Shown: positions 49,389 through 57,765 of the stretch, one piece after another
Layout: each line of letters starts with the position of its first letter
Numbering within the stretch: position 1 is the stretch's first letter
Origin: Actinoplanes utahensis
GTDB lineage: Bacteria; Actinomycetota; Actinomycetes; Mycobacteriales; Micromonosporaceae
Length of the DNA: 64,000 bases
Direction: 5' to 3'
NCBI RefSeq assembly: GCF_016862455.1
Contig: NZ_BOMZ01000081.1
Location: 1-64,000 of the forward strand
Made by a program: the position numbers and the translations under genes
The notes under the pieces: model-generated
Database searches by the model: none
What the model was told of the DNA's origin: nothing
Seen by the model: only the letters and a program-made list of their open reading frames with translations

Positions 49389-50785
49389 CATCAGCGATCA
49401 GCAGGCGCCGGCTCCTCCACGGCACGGCCGGTGCCGCCGTGGCGGGCACGCTCGGCGGCTGCGCCATGGGCGGCGAGGCGGACGGCGACACGGCGAAGGG
49501 CGTCGCCAGCGCGGCCAACCCGCTCGGCGTGAAGGAGGACGCACCCCTCGAAGTGGTGATCTTCAACGGCGGGTTCGGGGAGGAGTACGCCAAGGCGCAC
49601 GAGGCCATGTACCGCGAGCGGTACCCGAAGTCGCAGATCAAGCACGCGGCGACCCAGCAGATCGCCGAGACGCTGCAACCCAGGTTCGTCGGCGGCGACC
49701 CGCCGGACGTGGTCAACAACTCCGGGGCCAGCCAGATGGACTTCAACGGCCTCGTCTCCCAGAACGCCCTGACCGACCTGGGCGAGCTCCTCGACGCGCC
49801 GAGCCTCGACGACCCGTCGGTGAAGGTGCGCGACACCCTCCTGCCGGGCACCGTGGACGTCGGCTCGTACGACGGGAGGTTCCTGTCGCTCAACTATGCG
49901 TACTCGGCGTACGGCATCTGGTACTCGCAGACGCTCTTCGCGGCGAAGGGCTGGGAGTATCCGAGGACCTGGGACGAGATGATCGCCCTCTGCAAGACGA
50001 TCAAGGCGGCCGGCATCGCGCCGTGGACCTACCCCGGCAGACACTCCCGGTACATGAGCTGGCCGATCGTCGCCGCCGCCGGCAAACTCGGCGGCCTCGA
50101 CGTGATCAAGGCGCTCGACAACCTGGAGCCGAACGCGTGGCGGCACGAGGCGGTGCGGGCCGCCGCCGAGGCCTACTACCAGCTCGCCGTCGACGGATAC
50201 CTCCAGCCGGGCGCCGAGGGCATGGACCACATCCAGGCGCAGACCGCATGGTGCCGGGGCCAGGCCGCGTTCCTCTCCTGCGGCTCCTGGCTGGAGAGCG
50301 AACAGAAAGCGGTCACCCCGCCGGACTTCCGGATGGCGATCGCGCCCACCCCCAGCCTGACCAGCGCCGACAAGATGCCGTACGAGGCGTTTCGGGGCGC
50401 CGGCAGCGAACCGTTCATCGTCCCGGCCAAGGCGAAGAACGTCCGCGGCGGTCTCGAATACCTGCGGGTCATGCTGTCCAGGAAGGGCGCCTCCGACTTC
50501 ACCCGCAAGGTCAGCAGCCTGACCAGCGTGCGCGGCGCCGGCGACGGCATCACCCTCGGACCCGGCCTCACCTCGGTCACCGCGCTCATCGAGGCGTCCA
50601 ACGGGGGAGCGTTCACCTGGATGTACAACTCGTACTACCGCAAACTCGAACGGGAACGCATCGACGGGGCCTGCGCCGAACTGTTCACCAGACGGATCAA
50701 CGCCGCCCAGTGGTGCGACAGGGTGCAGAAGTCCGCCGACGAGTTCGCCGCCGACCCCGCGATCAAGAAGTACAAGCGGGCCTGA
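49385..50785 (+). CDS. ABC sugar-binding lipoprotein, NgcE-like
   Basis: A 466-residue solute-binding lipoprotein. It opens MTSAISRRRLLHGTAGAAVA with a twin Arg and lipobox LGGCAM. Family 1 binding-protein features: LEVVIFNGGFGEEYAKAHEAMY, LQPRFVGGDPPDVVNNSGA, YSAYGIWYSQTLFAAKGWEYPRTWDEMI, and TYPGRHSRYMSWP. This closely follows the N-acetylglucosamine/chitobiose protein NgcE of streptomycetes. Next to murQ and namZ-type genes it may take MurNAc, GlcNAc or a MurNAc-containing sugar. Overlaps the hydrolase stop by 4 bp. Confidence 0.92.
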   Translation: MTSAISRRRLLHGTAGAAVAGTLGGCAMGGEADGDTAKGVASAANPLGVKEDAPLEVVIFNGGFGEEYAKAHEAMYRERYPKSQIKHAATQQIAETLQPRFVGGDPPDVVNNSGASQMDFNGLVSQNALTDLGELLDAPSLDDPSVKVRDTLLPGTVDVGSYDGRFLSLNYAYSAYGIWYSQTLFAAKGWEYPRTWDEMIALCKTIKAAGIAPWTYPGRHSRYMSWPIVAAAGKLGGLDVIKALDNLEPNAWRHEAVRAAAEAYYQLAVDGYLQPGAEGMDHIQAQTAWCRGQAAFLSCGSWLESEQKAVTPPDFRMAIAPTPSLTSADKMPYEAFRGAGSEPFIVPAKAKNVRGGLEYLRVMLSRKGASDFTRKVSSLTSVRGAGDGITLGPGLTSVTALIEASNGGAFTWMYNSYYRKLERERIDGACAELFTRRINAAQWCDRVQKSADEFAADPAIKKYKRA

Positions 50786-50786
50786 C

Positions 50787-51689
50787 GTGCGCCGACTGTT
50801 CATCGCCACGTTCCTGGTGCCGCCGCTGCTGCTCTACGGGATCTTCGTCGTCTCCCCGTACACCCAAGCCTTCCAGATCTCCACCACGAACTGGACCGGC
50901 CTGTCGCCGACGTTCGAATTCGTCGGCCTCGCCAATTTCCAGCGGCTGCTCGACGACGGCTACCTGTGGAACGCGCTGCGCCACAACGGCCTGCTCCTGC
51001 TGTTCCTGCCGCTGGTCACGATCCTGCTCGGCCTGTTCTTCGCCTCGATGATCAGCGTCGGCGGGCGCGCCGACCGGGTGGGCGTGCACGGCGTCCGCGG
51101 CGCCGGCTTCTACCGGGTCGTCTACTTCTTTCCGCAGGTGCTCTCGGTGGCGATCATCGGGGTGCTGTGGAAGGAGATGTACGCGCCGCACACCGGCATG
51201 ATCAACGGCCTGCTCCGGGCTGTGGGGCTGGACCGGCTCGCGGTCGCCTGGCTCGGCGACCCACGGTTCTCGTTCTGGTGCGTGCTGGCCGTTCTCATCT
51301 GGATGAACGTCGGCTTCTACGTCGTGCTGTTCAGCGCCGCCATGCAATCGATACCCCGCGACCTGTACGAGGCGGCGCTGCTCGACGGCGCCGGCCGGCT
51401 CGTCACCCTGGTCCGGGTCACCGTGCCGCTGGTCTGGGACACCATCCAGGTCGCGTGGGTCTACCTGGCCATCATCGCGATCGACGGTTTCGCCGTCGTG
51501 CAGATCATCACCGACGGCGGTCCGAGCGCCTCGTCGGACGTGGTCGGTCTGCGCCTCTACAAGACCGCCTTCGGCGACGGCCAGTTCGGGTACGCCTCCG
51601 CGATCGGTGTCGCCATGTTCTTCCTGACCCTCACCGTCGCCGTCATGTTCCTGCGGGTCACCCGCCGCGACCGGGTGGAGCTGCAATGA
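50787..51689 (+). CDS. ABC sugar transporter permease, NgcF-like
   Basis: A 300-residue permease with six helices: starts RRLFIATFLVPPLLLYGIFVVSPYTQAFQIS and holds the EAA loop YEAALLDGAGRLVTLVRVTVPLVWDTIQ that contacts the ATPase. MalF/NgcF type. The GTG follows the binding-protein stop after one base, and its own stop overlaps the next ATG. No ATPase gene is in the operon, so a shared MsiK-type ATPase is probably used. Confidence 0.93.
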   Translation: MRRLFIATFLVPPLLLYGIFVVSPYTQAFQISTTNWTGLSPTFEFVGLANFQRLLDDGYLWNALRHNGLLLLFLPLVTILLGLFFASMISVGGRADRVGVHGVRGAGFYRVVYFFPQVLSVAIIGVLWKEMYAPHTGMINGLLRAVGLDRLAVAWLGDPRFSFWCVLAVLIWMNVGFYVVLFSAAMQSIPRDLYEAALLDGAGRLVTLVRVTVPLVWDTIQVAWVYLAIIAIDGFAVVQIITDGGPSASSDVVGLRLYKTAFGDGQFGYASAIGVAMFFLTLTVAVMFLRVTRRDRVELQ

Positions 51690-52576
51690 CCGCCGTATTG
51701 ACCGACCGCGTGACGACACCGGTGCCCGCGCCGGCAGTCCCGCCGCGCCGGACCGTTCCGATCGTGTCGCATGCGTTCCTGGCCGGGTGGGCGCTGCTCA
51801 CCACGCTGCCGCTGGTCTGGGCGGTGCTGAGCTCGTTCAAGAGCGACGAGGAGATCCTCACCGACCCGTGGAGCCTGCCCGCCCGGATCCGCTGGGAGAA
51901 CTGGGGCCGCGCCTGGAACGAGGCGCACATCGGCCGGTACCTCCTCAACAGCGCGGTCGTCGTCACCGGCGCCCTCACGCTGACCATGCTGTTCGGGGCG
52001 ATGGCCGCGTACGTGCTGGCCCGCTACCGGTTCCGCGGCCACCGGATCGTCTACTACGCGTTCACCGGCGGCATGATGTTCCCGGTCTTCCTGGCCCTGG
52101 TGCCGCTGTTCTTCGTGGTCCGCAACCTGGGGCTGCTCGGCACCCTGCCCGGCCTGACCCTGGTCTACGCCGCGTACTCGCTGCCGTTCACGGTGTTCTT
52201 CCTGACCGCGTTCTTCCGCACCCTGCCGACGTCGGTCGCCGAAGCCGCCATGGTCGACGGATGCGGCCACTTCGGCCTCTTCTTCCGGATCATGCTGCCG
52301 ATGGCCAGGCCCGGCCTGATCAGCGTCGGCATCTTCAACTTCCTGTTCCAATGGAATCAGTACGTGCTGCCGATCGTCCTCATGCAGGGCGAAGGCGCCG
52401 AACGCAAGTGGGTGCTGGCGCAGGGGCTGACGGCGCTCGCGGTCAACGAGGGATATCGCGGCGACTTCAGCGGCCTGTTCGCCGGCATGACCATCGCGAT
52501 GATCCCGGTCGTCGCCGGCTACCTGATCTTCCACCGGCAGGTCCAGACCGGCCTGTCCGCCGGACAGCTCCGCTGA
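51686..52576 (+). CDS. ABC sugar transporter permease, NgcG-like
   Basis: A 296-residue MalG-type permease: six helices, EAA loop AEAAMVDGCGHFGLFFRIMLPMARPG, and the ending QVQTGLSAGQLR typical of the family. The ATG overlaps the previous stop (ATGA). Forms the channel with the NgcF-like subunit. Last gene of the operon; the following gene converges 17 bp away. Confidence 0.93.
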   Translation: MTAVLTDRVTTPVPAPAVPPRRTVPIVSHAFLAGWALLTTLPLVWAVLSSFKSDEEILTDPWSLPARIRWENWGRAWNEAHIGRYLLNSAVVVTGALTLTMLFGAMAAYVLARYRFRGHRIVYYAFTGGMMFPVFLALVPLFFVVRNLGLLGTLPGLTLVYAAYSLPFTVFFLTAFFRTLPTSVAEAAMVDGCGHFGLFFRIMLPMARPGLISVGIFNFLFQWNQYVLPIVLMQGEGAERKWVLAQGLTALAVNEGYRGDFSGLFAGMTIAMIPVVAGYLIFHRQVQTGLSAGQLR

Positions 52577-52592
52577 CCCTGACCCCGGCGGC

Positions 52593-53642
52593 TCAGAACT
52601 GCTCGCGGAAGCGGTCGTACTCCGGTTCCGTGGGCAGGGACGAGCGCGGTTCGGCGAGGATCTGGCGGGCGCGCTCGTTGCCGGGGGCGATCTGCTCGGC
52701 CGCCCGCCGGGCCGCGTCGTCGTCGCCCCGCATCCGGAGCAGCCGGATCAGCATGAACAGCGCCAGGAGGTCGCCGGCGAGCGCCCGCTGCCGCAGGTCC
52801 GCGGCCCGGCCGTCGGCGTACAAGCGGACGTCGAGCTGCCGTCGCGCGAACCGGTGATCGGCGGCGAGCGCCGTCAGTTCGTCGAGACGGCCCGCACCGG
52901 CCAGCGCTGTCGCGTATCCGTTGCCCGCGGCGGAATGCGCGTGGCACAGATCCTCGTCGTCCCGGGGCGCGTGTTCGGTGTCTCGGGCGACCGATCGGAA
53001 GAGGCCGGCCGCTGTCTCGAAGTCATGCCTTTCCAGCGCCCGGTACGCCGCGGTGAGGGTGGAGTAGGGCAACTGGTAACGGCTGCCCGGGACGAACGTC
53101 TCGGTCATGACGAGGGCGGCGGCCTTGTCATCGTGCCGCCTTTCGCGCGGCCGGCGCAGGCGGCGGGGATCGGTGTCCTCGACCGCGTGGACGTGGTCCA
53201 CGAGCGCTTGCACACCGCCGGTCGCGACGAGTTCCAGGATGTCGCGCTCGTGGGGGAAGCCGGCGCGGCTGAACCGCTCGGTGACGGCGGCGACTCCGTC
53301 GTTCATCAGGAGCACGGCGTCGATGTCCTCCCGCGGCCAGCTGCGGACGGCGGCGGGTCGGCCGCCGCGCGCTATGTGGACCCCACCGTCCCGGTGGCTG
53401 ACGAAAGCGGTCGCTGTGCCCATGACCAGGACCTCGATCACCTCGTCGGTCCACCGGCAGACGGCCACCGTCGGTCCGGCTGTCCGCGCGAAATCGGTCA
53501 ACGGGCCGGGCAGGAGCCGCGGGGCCCCACCGGTGCGGGGGCCGTCGAGCACGATGGCCGCGTCGTCGAGGACCACCGTGCGCGCGTGGGCCGGCTCGTC
53601 CGGGCTTCCGGGTCTCTGCGCCGTCTCGACGCGTACGGTCAC
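52593..53642 (-). CDS. PP2C-like protein with internal deletion, plus helical C-terminal domain
   Basis: A 349-residue cytosolic protein. Residues 1-165 resemble the small actinobacterial PP2C-like group: start VRVETAQRPGSPDEP, AIVLDG, TVAVCRW, IDAVLLMNDGVAAVTE, and DDKAAALVMTE. The segment that normally follows the first VLDG (about 60 residues with HxxP and SPSAT motifs) is missing, so the metal centre is incomplete and phosphatase activity is doubtful. Residues 170-349 are TPR-like helices (YRALERHDFETAAGLFRSVA). A hexamer microsatellite lies just upstream. Confidence 0.6.
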   Translation of the reverse strand: MTVRVETAQRPGSPDEPAHARTVVLDDAAIVLDGPRTGGAPRLLPGPLTDFARTAGPTVAVCRWTDEVIEVLVMGTATAFVSHRDGGVHIARGGRPAAVRSWPREDIDAVLLMNDGVAAVTERFSRAGFPHERDILELVATGGVQALVDHVHAVEDTDPRRLRRPRERRHDDKAAALVMTETFVPGSRYQLPYSTLTAAYRALERHDFETAAGLFRSVARDTEHAPRDDEDLCHAHSAAGNGYATALAGAGRLDELTALAADHRFARRQLDVRLYADGRAADLRQRALAGDLLALFMLIRLLRMRGDDDAARRAAEQIAPGNERARQILAEPRSSLPTEPEYDRFREQF

Positions 53643-53659
53643 CGTTCTCGTTCCGGGCT

Positions 53660-53687
53660 GGGCATGGGCATGGGCATGGGCATGGGC
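53660..53687 (-). repeat. Hexanucleotide microsatellite (GGGCAT)n
   Basis: Four and two-thirds perfect copies of GGGCAT, ending 18 bp before the GTG of the PP2C-like gene on its 5' side. On the minus strand each unit gives an ATG and a CCC. Confidence 0.95.
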
Positions 53688-53766
53688 GGATCCTGGCGGG
53701 TCCCGGGCGGCGCCGGCAACCGATTTCCGGGCGGGCCGCGACGCGGACGTTCGAGGGGCGCGTCTC

Positions 53767-54333
53767 CTAGCGCGTCGCCGGCTGGAGGCCGTACTCGGCC
53801 AGGGACTGGAGCAGCTGTCGCCGGGTGGTCTCCACGAGACGGCCTCCGGTGAAGCGGATGTCGTCGGTCACCTCGGCCACGCAGTCCGCGGGCGGCACGA
53901 AAAGCTGTGCCTCCTCGTCGGTGGTGAACTCGGCTTCCGCGAGGACCAGACCCTGGAGACGGCCGTCGAAGACGTCGACGCCCAGCGGCGGCACGCTGAA
54001 ACGGATCTTCGAGAGCACGGTGGCCGGCAGCCGGGCGAGGACGTCGTACTCGGCGGGCGACAGGTAGGTGTTCGTGATCAGTCCCTGAACGGCGCCCGGC
54101 CGGGCGGCCGGCACTTTCTGGGTGAGTTTGAGTTCGCAGCCGCCGTCCGATCGGTCGGCGCGCCGTAGCCGCAGGCGGGTCCCCGTCAGATAACGGTCGG
54201 TGATCGTCCGGGTGACCGTCACCGCTGCCGGTGGCGGCGGTGCCGCCAGCAGGAACCGCCGTTCCCGTTCGACCCGAGCGTATTTTCCCTGGTGAACCGA
54301 CTCGCCTCGCACACCGCCGGCCTTTTCGGTCAT
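53767..54333 (-). CDS. CYTH-domain protein (triphosphate tunnel metalloenzyme)
   Basis: A 188-residue CYTH protein: the signature ExExR-type strand VERERRFLL (residues 20-28), TDRYLTGTRLRLRR, CELKLTQKV, and VDVFDGRLQGLVLAEAEF give the acidic/basic tunnel. Members hydrolyse tripolyphosphate, thiamine triphosphate or act as adenylyl cyclases. The ATG overlaps the stop of the GNAT gene (ATGA), so they form an operon. Confidence 0.9.
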   Translation of the reverse strand: MTEKAGGVRGESVHQGKYARVERERRFLLAAPPPPAAVTVTRTITDRYLTGTRLRLRRADRSDGGCELKLTQKVPAARPGAVQGLITNTYLSPAEYDVLARLPATVLSKIRFSVPPLGVDVFDGRLQGLVLAEAEFTTDEEAQLFVPPADCVAEVTDDIRFTGGRLVETTRRQLLQSLAEYGLQPATR

Positions 54334-54851
54334 GGGGCGAGCCCGTCAGCCGAGGTGGCTCCGGGCCTCTCCTCCGTCTTGAACGGGTGGAGACCGCGGC
54401 GCCGGTAGTTGGGCAGCGCGTTGGGGTGATCCTGGGTCGACGTGTGCAGCCAGATCCGCCGTACGCCGGGCGTCAGGTTCCAGGCGTGCCGGATCGCGAG
54501 GGTCAGCGCGTAGCCACCGAGCCGCCTGCCGACGAAGCCCGGGACCAAGCCGAACGTCTCGATCTCCACCTCGTCGCCGGGGTGGTGGTCGTAGGCGGCC
54601 AGGCCGGCCGGCGCACCCTCGAAGGACAGCAGCCGGAACAGGCGATCCGGTCGTTCGGCGAACCAGGTGACCCATTCGTCGGCGGTACGGGTCGCGCACT
54701 TCCAGCCGTACGGAGCACCGATCCTGACCTGCAGATCAACGACCAGTGGCGACGCCCGGTCCAGGGGCGTGAGTGTCAGGCCGGGCACCGGGGCCGCGGG
54801 AACGAGCCGATCGCGGTCGGTCATCTCCAGATAGGTCACGATCTCTCCCAT
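54330..54851 (-). CDS. GNAT-family N-acetyltransferase
   Basis: A 173-residue acetyltransferase: DHHPGDEVEIETFGLVPGFVGRRLGGYALTLAIRHAW contains the acetyl-CoA loop (V-P-x-F-x-x-R-R-L-G-G), and IWLHTSTQDHPNALPNYRRRGL the C-terminal block. Such proteins are close to small-molecule or antibiotic acetyltransferases, substrate unknown. ATG 54851 is chosen since the upstream sequence is repeat-derived. Overlaps the CYTH gene by 4 bp. Confidence 0.88.
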   Translation of the reverse strand: MGEIVTYLEMTDRDRLVPAAPVPGLTLTPLDRASPLVVDLQVRIGAPYGWKCATRTADEWVTWFAERPDRLFRLLSFEGAPAGLAAYDHHPGDEVEIETFGLVPGFVGRRLGGYALTLAIRHAWNLTPGVRRIWLHTSTQDHPNALPNYRRRGLHPFKTEERPGATSADGLAP

Positions 54852-54986
54852 CCACCCGAGACTACTCACCGTGGCAGCCGAACGCGCCGCCTTCGAGGCC
54901 CGGTGCGGCCCGGCGCCTGCACCCACGTTGTCCCGGAAGTCACCGGTCAGCGGGGTCGCGGCCCGCGTACGAGTCCGGCGGGTCGT

Positions 54987-55035
54987 CACGGCTGTCTCCG
55001 AGCCGTTGAGACGGCGGTGAGAACCAGCCGGGGGG
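54987..55035 (+). repeat. Dispersed hairpin element, copy 7
   Basis: CACGGCTGTCTCC-GAGCCGTT-GAGACGGCGGTGAGAACCAGCCGG. Lies between the GNAT gene start and the small protein gene, on the same orientation as the others. Confidence 0.85.
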
Positions 55036-55088
55036 TGGGGGTCACACTGGGGGGCAGCGGCGTCGCCCACGCCGGAGAGGAGCTCGAG

Positions 55089-55277
55089 GTGACCACCATC
55101 CGCGTCCGCTTCGTCGGCGCCGACAAGTACCGCGACTTCCAGGTCGACACCGCCACCGCCGAGCATGTCGTCGCCCAGCTCACCGACCCGAACGCCGTGC
55201 TGACCTTCACCGACGAGTACGGCACCACCCACGTCCCGGTCCGCGGCATCACCTACATCACCGTCCGCACCGCCTGA
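55089..55277 (+). CDS. Small hypothetical protein
   Basis: A 62-residue protein reading as a small beta domain: TTIRVRFVGADKYRDFQV, ATAEHVVAQL, AVLTFTDEYGTTHVPV, ITYITVRT. GGAGAGGAG sits just before the GTG, and codon use is typical for the genome, so it is probably real. The fold looks like a compact beta-barrel or ubiquitin-like domain; no family recognised. Confidence 0.7.
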   Translation: MTTIRVRFVGADKYRDFQVDTATAEHVVAQLTDPNAVLTFTDEYGTTHVPVRGITYITVRTA

Positions 55278-55292
55278 CTTCAAGTCAAGTGC

Positions 55293-55457
55293 TTGAATGT
55301 CCGGGCGGACACTCCCGGACGCCGGCGGATCCTCGAGGCTCTCGTCGGGCTGCTGCCGGCCCTGTCGGTGTCCACGCTGGTCGCCGCCGTCCTGCTCCCG
55401 CCGATCGTGCTGCGCACCAGTCGCGACAGACCGGCCACCGGCGATCGCGTTGAATAG
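55293..55457 (+). CDS. Possible small membrane protein
   Basis: A 54-codon frame after a TTG reading RRRILEALVGLLPALSVSTL then VAAVLLPPIVLRTSRDRP: one good helix with basic flanks. It starts 15 bp after the previous stop and ends 4 bp before the aldo/keto reductase GTG. The TTG start and lack of a clear ribosome-binding site leave doubt; it may be a gene tail. Confidence 0.35.
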   Translation: MNVRADTPGRRRILEALVGLLPALSVSTLVAAVLLPPIVLRTSRDRPATGDRVE

Positions 55458-55461
55458 CGGC

Positions 55462-56367
55462 GTGGACTTGTTCAGCGGTTTCGCCGGGGTGGCCCGGATC
55501 GGTCTGGGACTGGCGGCGGTCGGCCGGCCCGGCTACATCACCCTCGGCCGGGACCGGGATCTGCCGGCCTCCCGGTCCGTGGACGAGTTGCGGCGGCGGG
55601 CCCACGCGCTTCTCGATCAGGCGTACGCGGCCGGAGTCCGCTATTTCGACGTGGCGCGCTCCTACGGCCGGGCCGAGGAGTTCCTGGCCGGCTGGCTGCC
55701 CGGGCACGACGACGCGGTCGCCGGCAGCAAGTGGGGGTACACGTACACCGCCGGGTGGCAGGTCACCGCCGACGTGCACGAGGTGAAGGACCACAGCACC
55801 GCCACCTTCGACCGGCAGATCGGCGAGACCCGGGCGCTGCTCGGCGACCGGCTCGCGCTGTACCAGATCCATTCGGTCACGCCGGACAGTCCCGCCCTCA
55901 CCGACGGCGAACTGCACCGCCGGCTGGCCGGGCAGGGCGCCGTCGTCGGGTTCTCCACCAGCGGCCCGGCGCAGGCCGACGCCATCCGCGCCGCCTGCGC
56001 GATCGAGGTCGACGGCCGGCCGCTGTTCCGCAGCGTGCAGAGCACCTGGAACCTGCTCGAACCGAGCGCCGGGCCGGCCCTGGCCGAGGCGCACGCGTCC
56101 GGCCGTACCGTGATCGTCAAGGAGGCGCTGGCCAACGGCCGCCTGGCCGCCCGGACCGATCTGGGCCCGGAGCCGGACGTCACCGCGCTGGCCGCGGCGT
56201 TGCGGCAGCCGTGGGCGACGGTCGTGCTGTCCGGCGCCGCGACCACGGCGCAACTGGTCTCCAACCTGCGGGCGGCCACGGCGCCGCGGGTTCCGGACGA
56301 TCTGGAGCGGCTCGCCGAGCCCAGCGAGCGCTATTGGCGTACCCGGTCAGCCCTGCCCTGGTCCTGA
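55462..56367 (+). CDS. Aldo/keto reductase
   Basis: A 301-residue AKR: GFAGVARIGLGLAAVG opening, catalytic YFDVARSYG (Asp and Tyr) and GSKWGYTY (Lys), then HSVTPDS (His), GFSTSGP and the C-terminal cofactor region with SGAATTAQLVSNLRA. It reduces an aldehyde or ketone with NADPH. Start GTG 55462 matches the family N-terminus; upstream sequence is another frame. Convergent and overlapping by 21 bp with the sugar dehydrogenase gene. Confidence 0.9.
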   Translation: MDLFSGFAGVARIGLGLAAVGRPGYITLGRDRDLPASRSVDELRRRAHALLDQAYAAGVRYFDVARSYGRAEEFLAGWLPGHDDAVAGSKWGYTYTAGWQVTADVHEVKDHSTATFDRQIGETRALLGDRLALYQIHSVTPDSPALTDGELHRRLAGQGAVVGFSTSGPAQADAIRAACAIEVDGRPLFRSVQSTWNLLEPSAGPALAEAHASGRTVIVKEALANGRLAARTDLGPEPDVTALAAALRQPWATVVLSGAATTAQLVSNLRAATAPRVPDDLERLAEPSERYWRTRSALPWS

Positions 56368-57726
56368 TGTCACCCGGTAGATCGCGCCGGCCGCGTCGTC
56401 ACTGACGTAGATCGCGCCGTCCGGGCCCCGCACCGCCATCACCGGGCGCCCCCAGCGCGAGCCGTCCGCGTCCTGGAAACCGGTGAGCAGGGTCTGCTGC
56501 GCTCCGAGGGCGCCGTTCCGCCAGGCGTAGAAGGAGACCTCCGGGGCGCGCGGCGGCTTACGGTTCCAGGAGCCGTGCACGCCGACCAGCGCGCCCGGAC
56601 CGTACCCGGAGGGGAGACCGGGCGCGCCCACGAAACTCAGGCCCAGCGGCGCCGAGTGCGCGCCCATCCCCTGTTCGACCGGGGCGAGTCTGCCGCAGTC
56701 GAGTTTCGAGCCGTCCGCGTTGGTCTGGAAGTCCCGGACGAACGGCCGCTGCGTGTAACCGAGCTTCGAGTCCTTGTCGCCGGGGGACAGGTCGGGTTCG
56801 GAGTTGCAGTACGGCCAGCCGAGCTCCCGGCCCTCGGTGAGCCGGGCCAGCTGCTCCATCGGGTGGTCGTTGACGTAGGACTGCAGCACCCGCCCCTGAT
56901 CGCCGTCGCCGTCACCGTCGTAGTCCCGGTCGTGCGGGTACTCGATGTTGTCCCGGTGGTTGACCGCCGTCCACACCGCCCCGTCCGGGTCGATCGCCAA
57001 CCCGGTGCCGTTGCGCACACCCCGCGCGAACGTCGTCGGCTCACCGCCTCCGGGCGGCGCCTTCAGGATGGTGGCCCGTTCCGGGTCGGCCGACCGGTCC
57101 TCCTCGGAGATGTTGCCCGTCGAACCGACCGAGATGTAGATCGCACCGTCCTCGCCGACCGCCACACTCTTCAGCGCGTGCGAGTACGCCCCGCGCAGAT
57201 CCGGGCTCTTGTCGTCGGGCAGCCCGCCGACCACGACCTTCCGGCCGGAGACCGCCCCGTTCCGGTACGTGTACGCGTTGACCTGATCGCTCTCGGCCAC
57301 GTACAGCGTGTCCTTGTGGAAGGCCAGCCCGTGCGGCTGGTTCAGCCCGCTGAGCAGGGTCCGCTGCGCCGGAACGGCGTCCCCGGCGCCGGGTCTCAAC
57401 TCGACGACGTCACCGTGCTTGGGCCGCGACACCAGCAACCGGCCGTCCGGCGTCCACGCCAGCAGCCGCGCCGTCGGCACCCGCGCCCACACCGACACCG
57501 TCCAGCCGGGCGGTGCCTGGAGCCGCCGCTCCCGGTCGAACGGATCGGCATCGGTCCCGTCGAGCGTCCGCACGGTCGTCGCGGCGAGCCCGGCGGCCGA
57601 CGGCTCGGGGGTCTGCGCCGCGGCGGGTGAGCCGGGGGCGGACGGGCTCTCCGGCTCCTCCGCCGAACAGCCTGCCAGAGCGAGCACCAGACTTCCGGCC
57701 ACCACACCGCGCGCGAACGTCCTCAT
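56347..57726 (-). CDS. PQQ-type sorbosone/glucose dehydrogenase lipoprotein
   Basis: A 459-residue lipoprotein: MRTFARGVVAGSLVLALAGCSAEE (Cys 20), linker, then a six-bladed beta-propeller of the soluble glucose/sorbosone dehydrogenase family (LNQPHGLAFHKDTLYVAE, SVAVGEDGAIYISVGSTGN, GVRNGTGLAIDPDG, SAPLGLSFVGA, GVHGSWNRKPP, GPDGAIYVSDDAAGAIYRV). A calcium-like loop DRDYDGDGDGDQG is present. It oxidises a sugar outside the membrane, if PQQ is available. Start gives a normal lipobox. Confidence 0.9.
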   Translation of the reverse strand: MRTFARGVVAGSLVLALAGCSAEEPESPSAPGSPAAAQTPEPSAAGLAATTVRTLDGTDADPFDRERRLQAPPGWTVSVWARVPTARLLAWTPDGRLLVSRPKHGDVVELRPGAGDAVPAQRTLLSGLNQPHGLAFHKDTLYVAESDQVNAYTYRNGAVSGRKVVVGGLPDDKSPDLRGAYSHALKSVAVGEDGAIYISVGSTGNISEEDRSADPERATILKAPPGGGEPTTFARGVRNGTGLAIDPDGAVWTAVNHRDNIEYPHDRDYDGDGDGDQGRVLQSYVNDHPMEQLARLTEGRELGWPYCNSEPDLSPGDKDSKLGYTQRPFVRDFQTNADGSKLDCGRLAPVEQGMGAHSAPLGLSFVGAPGLPSGYGPGALVGVHGSWNRKPPRAPEVSFYAWRNGALGAQQTLLTGFQDADGSRWGRPVMAVRGPDGAIYVSDDAAGAIYRVTSGPGQG

Positions 57727-57765
57727 CGCACCATTTCTACCAGCCGATCCGGCACAATCGCTGCC

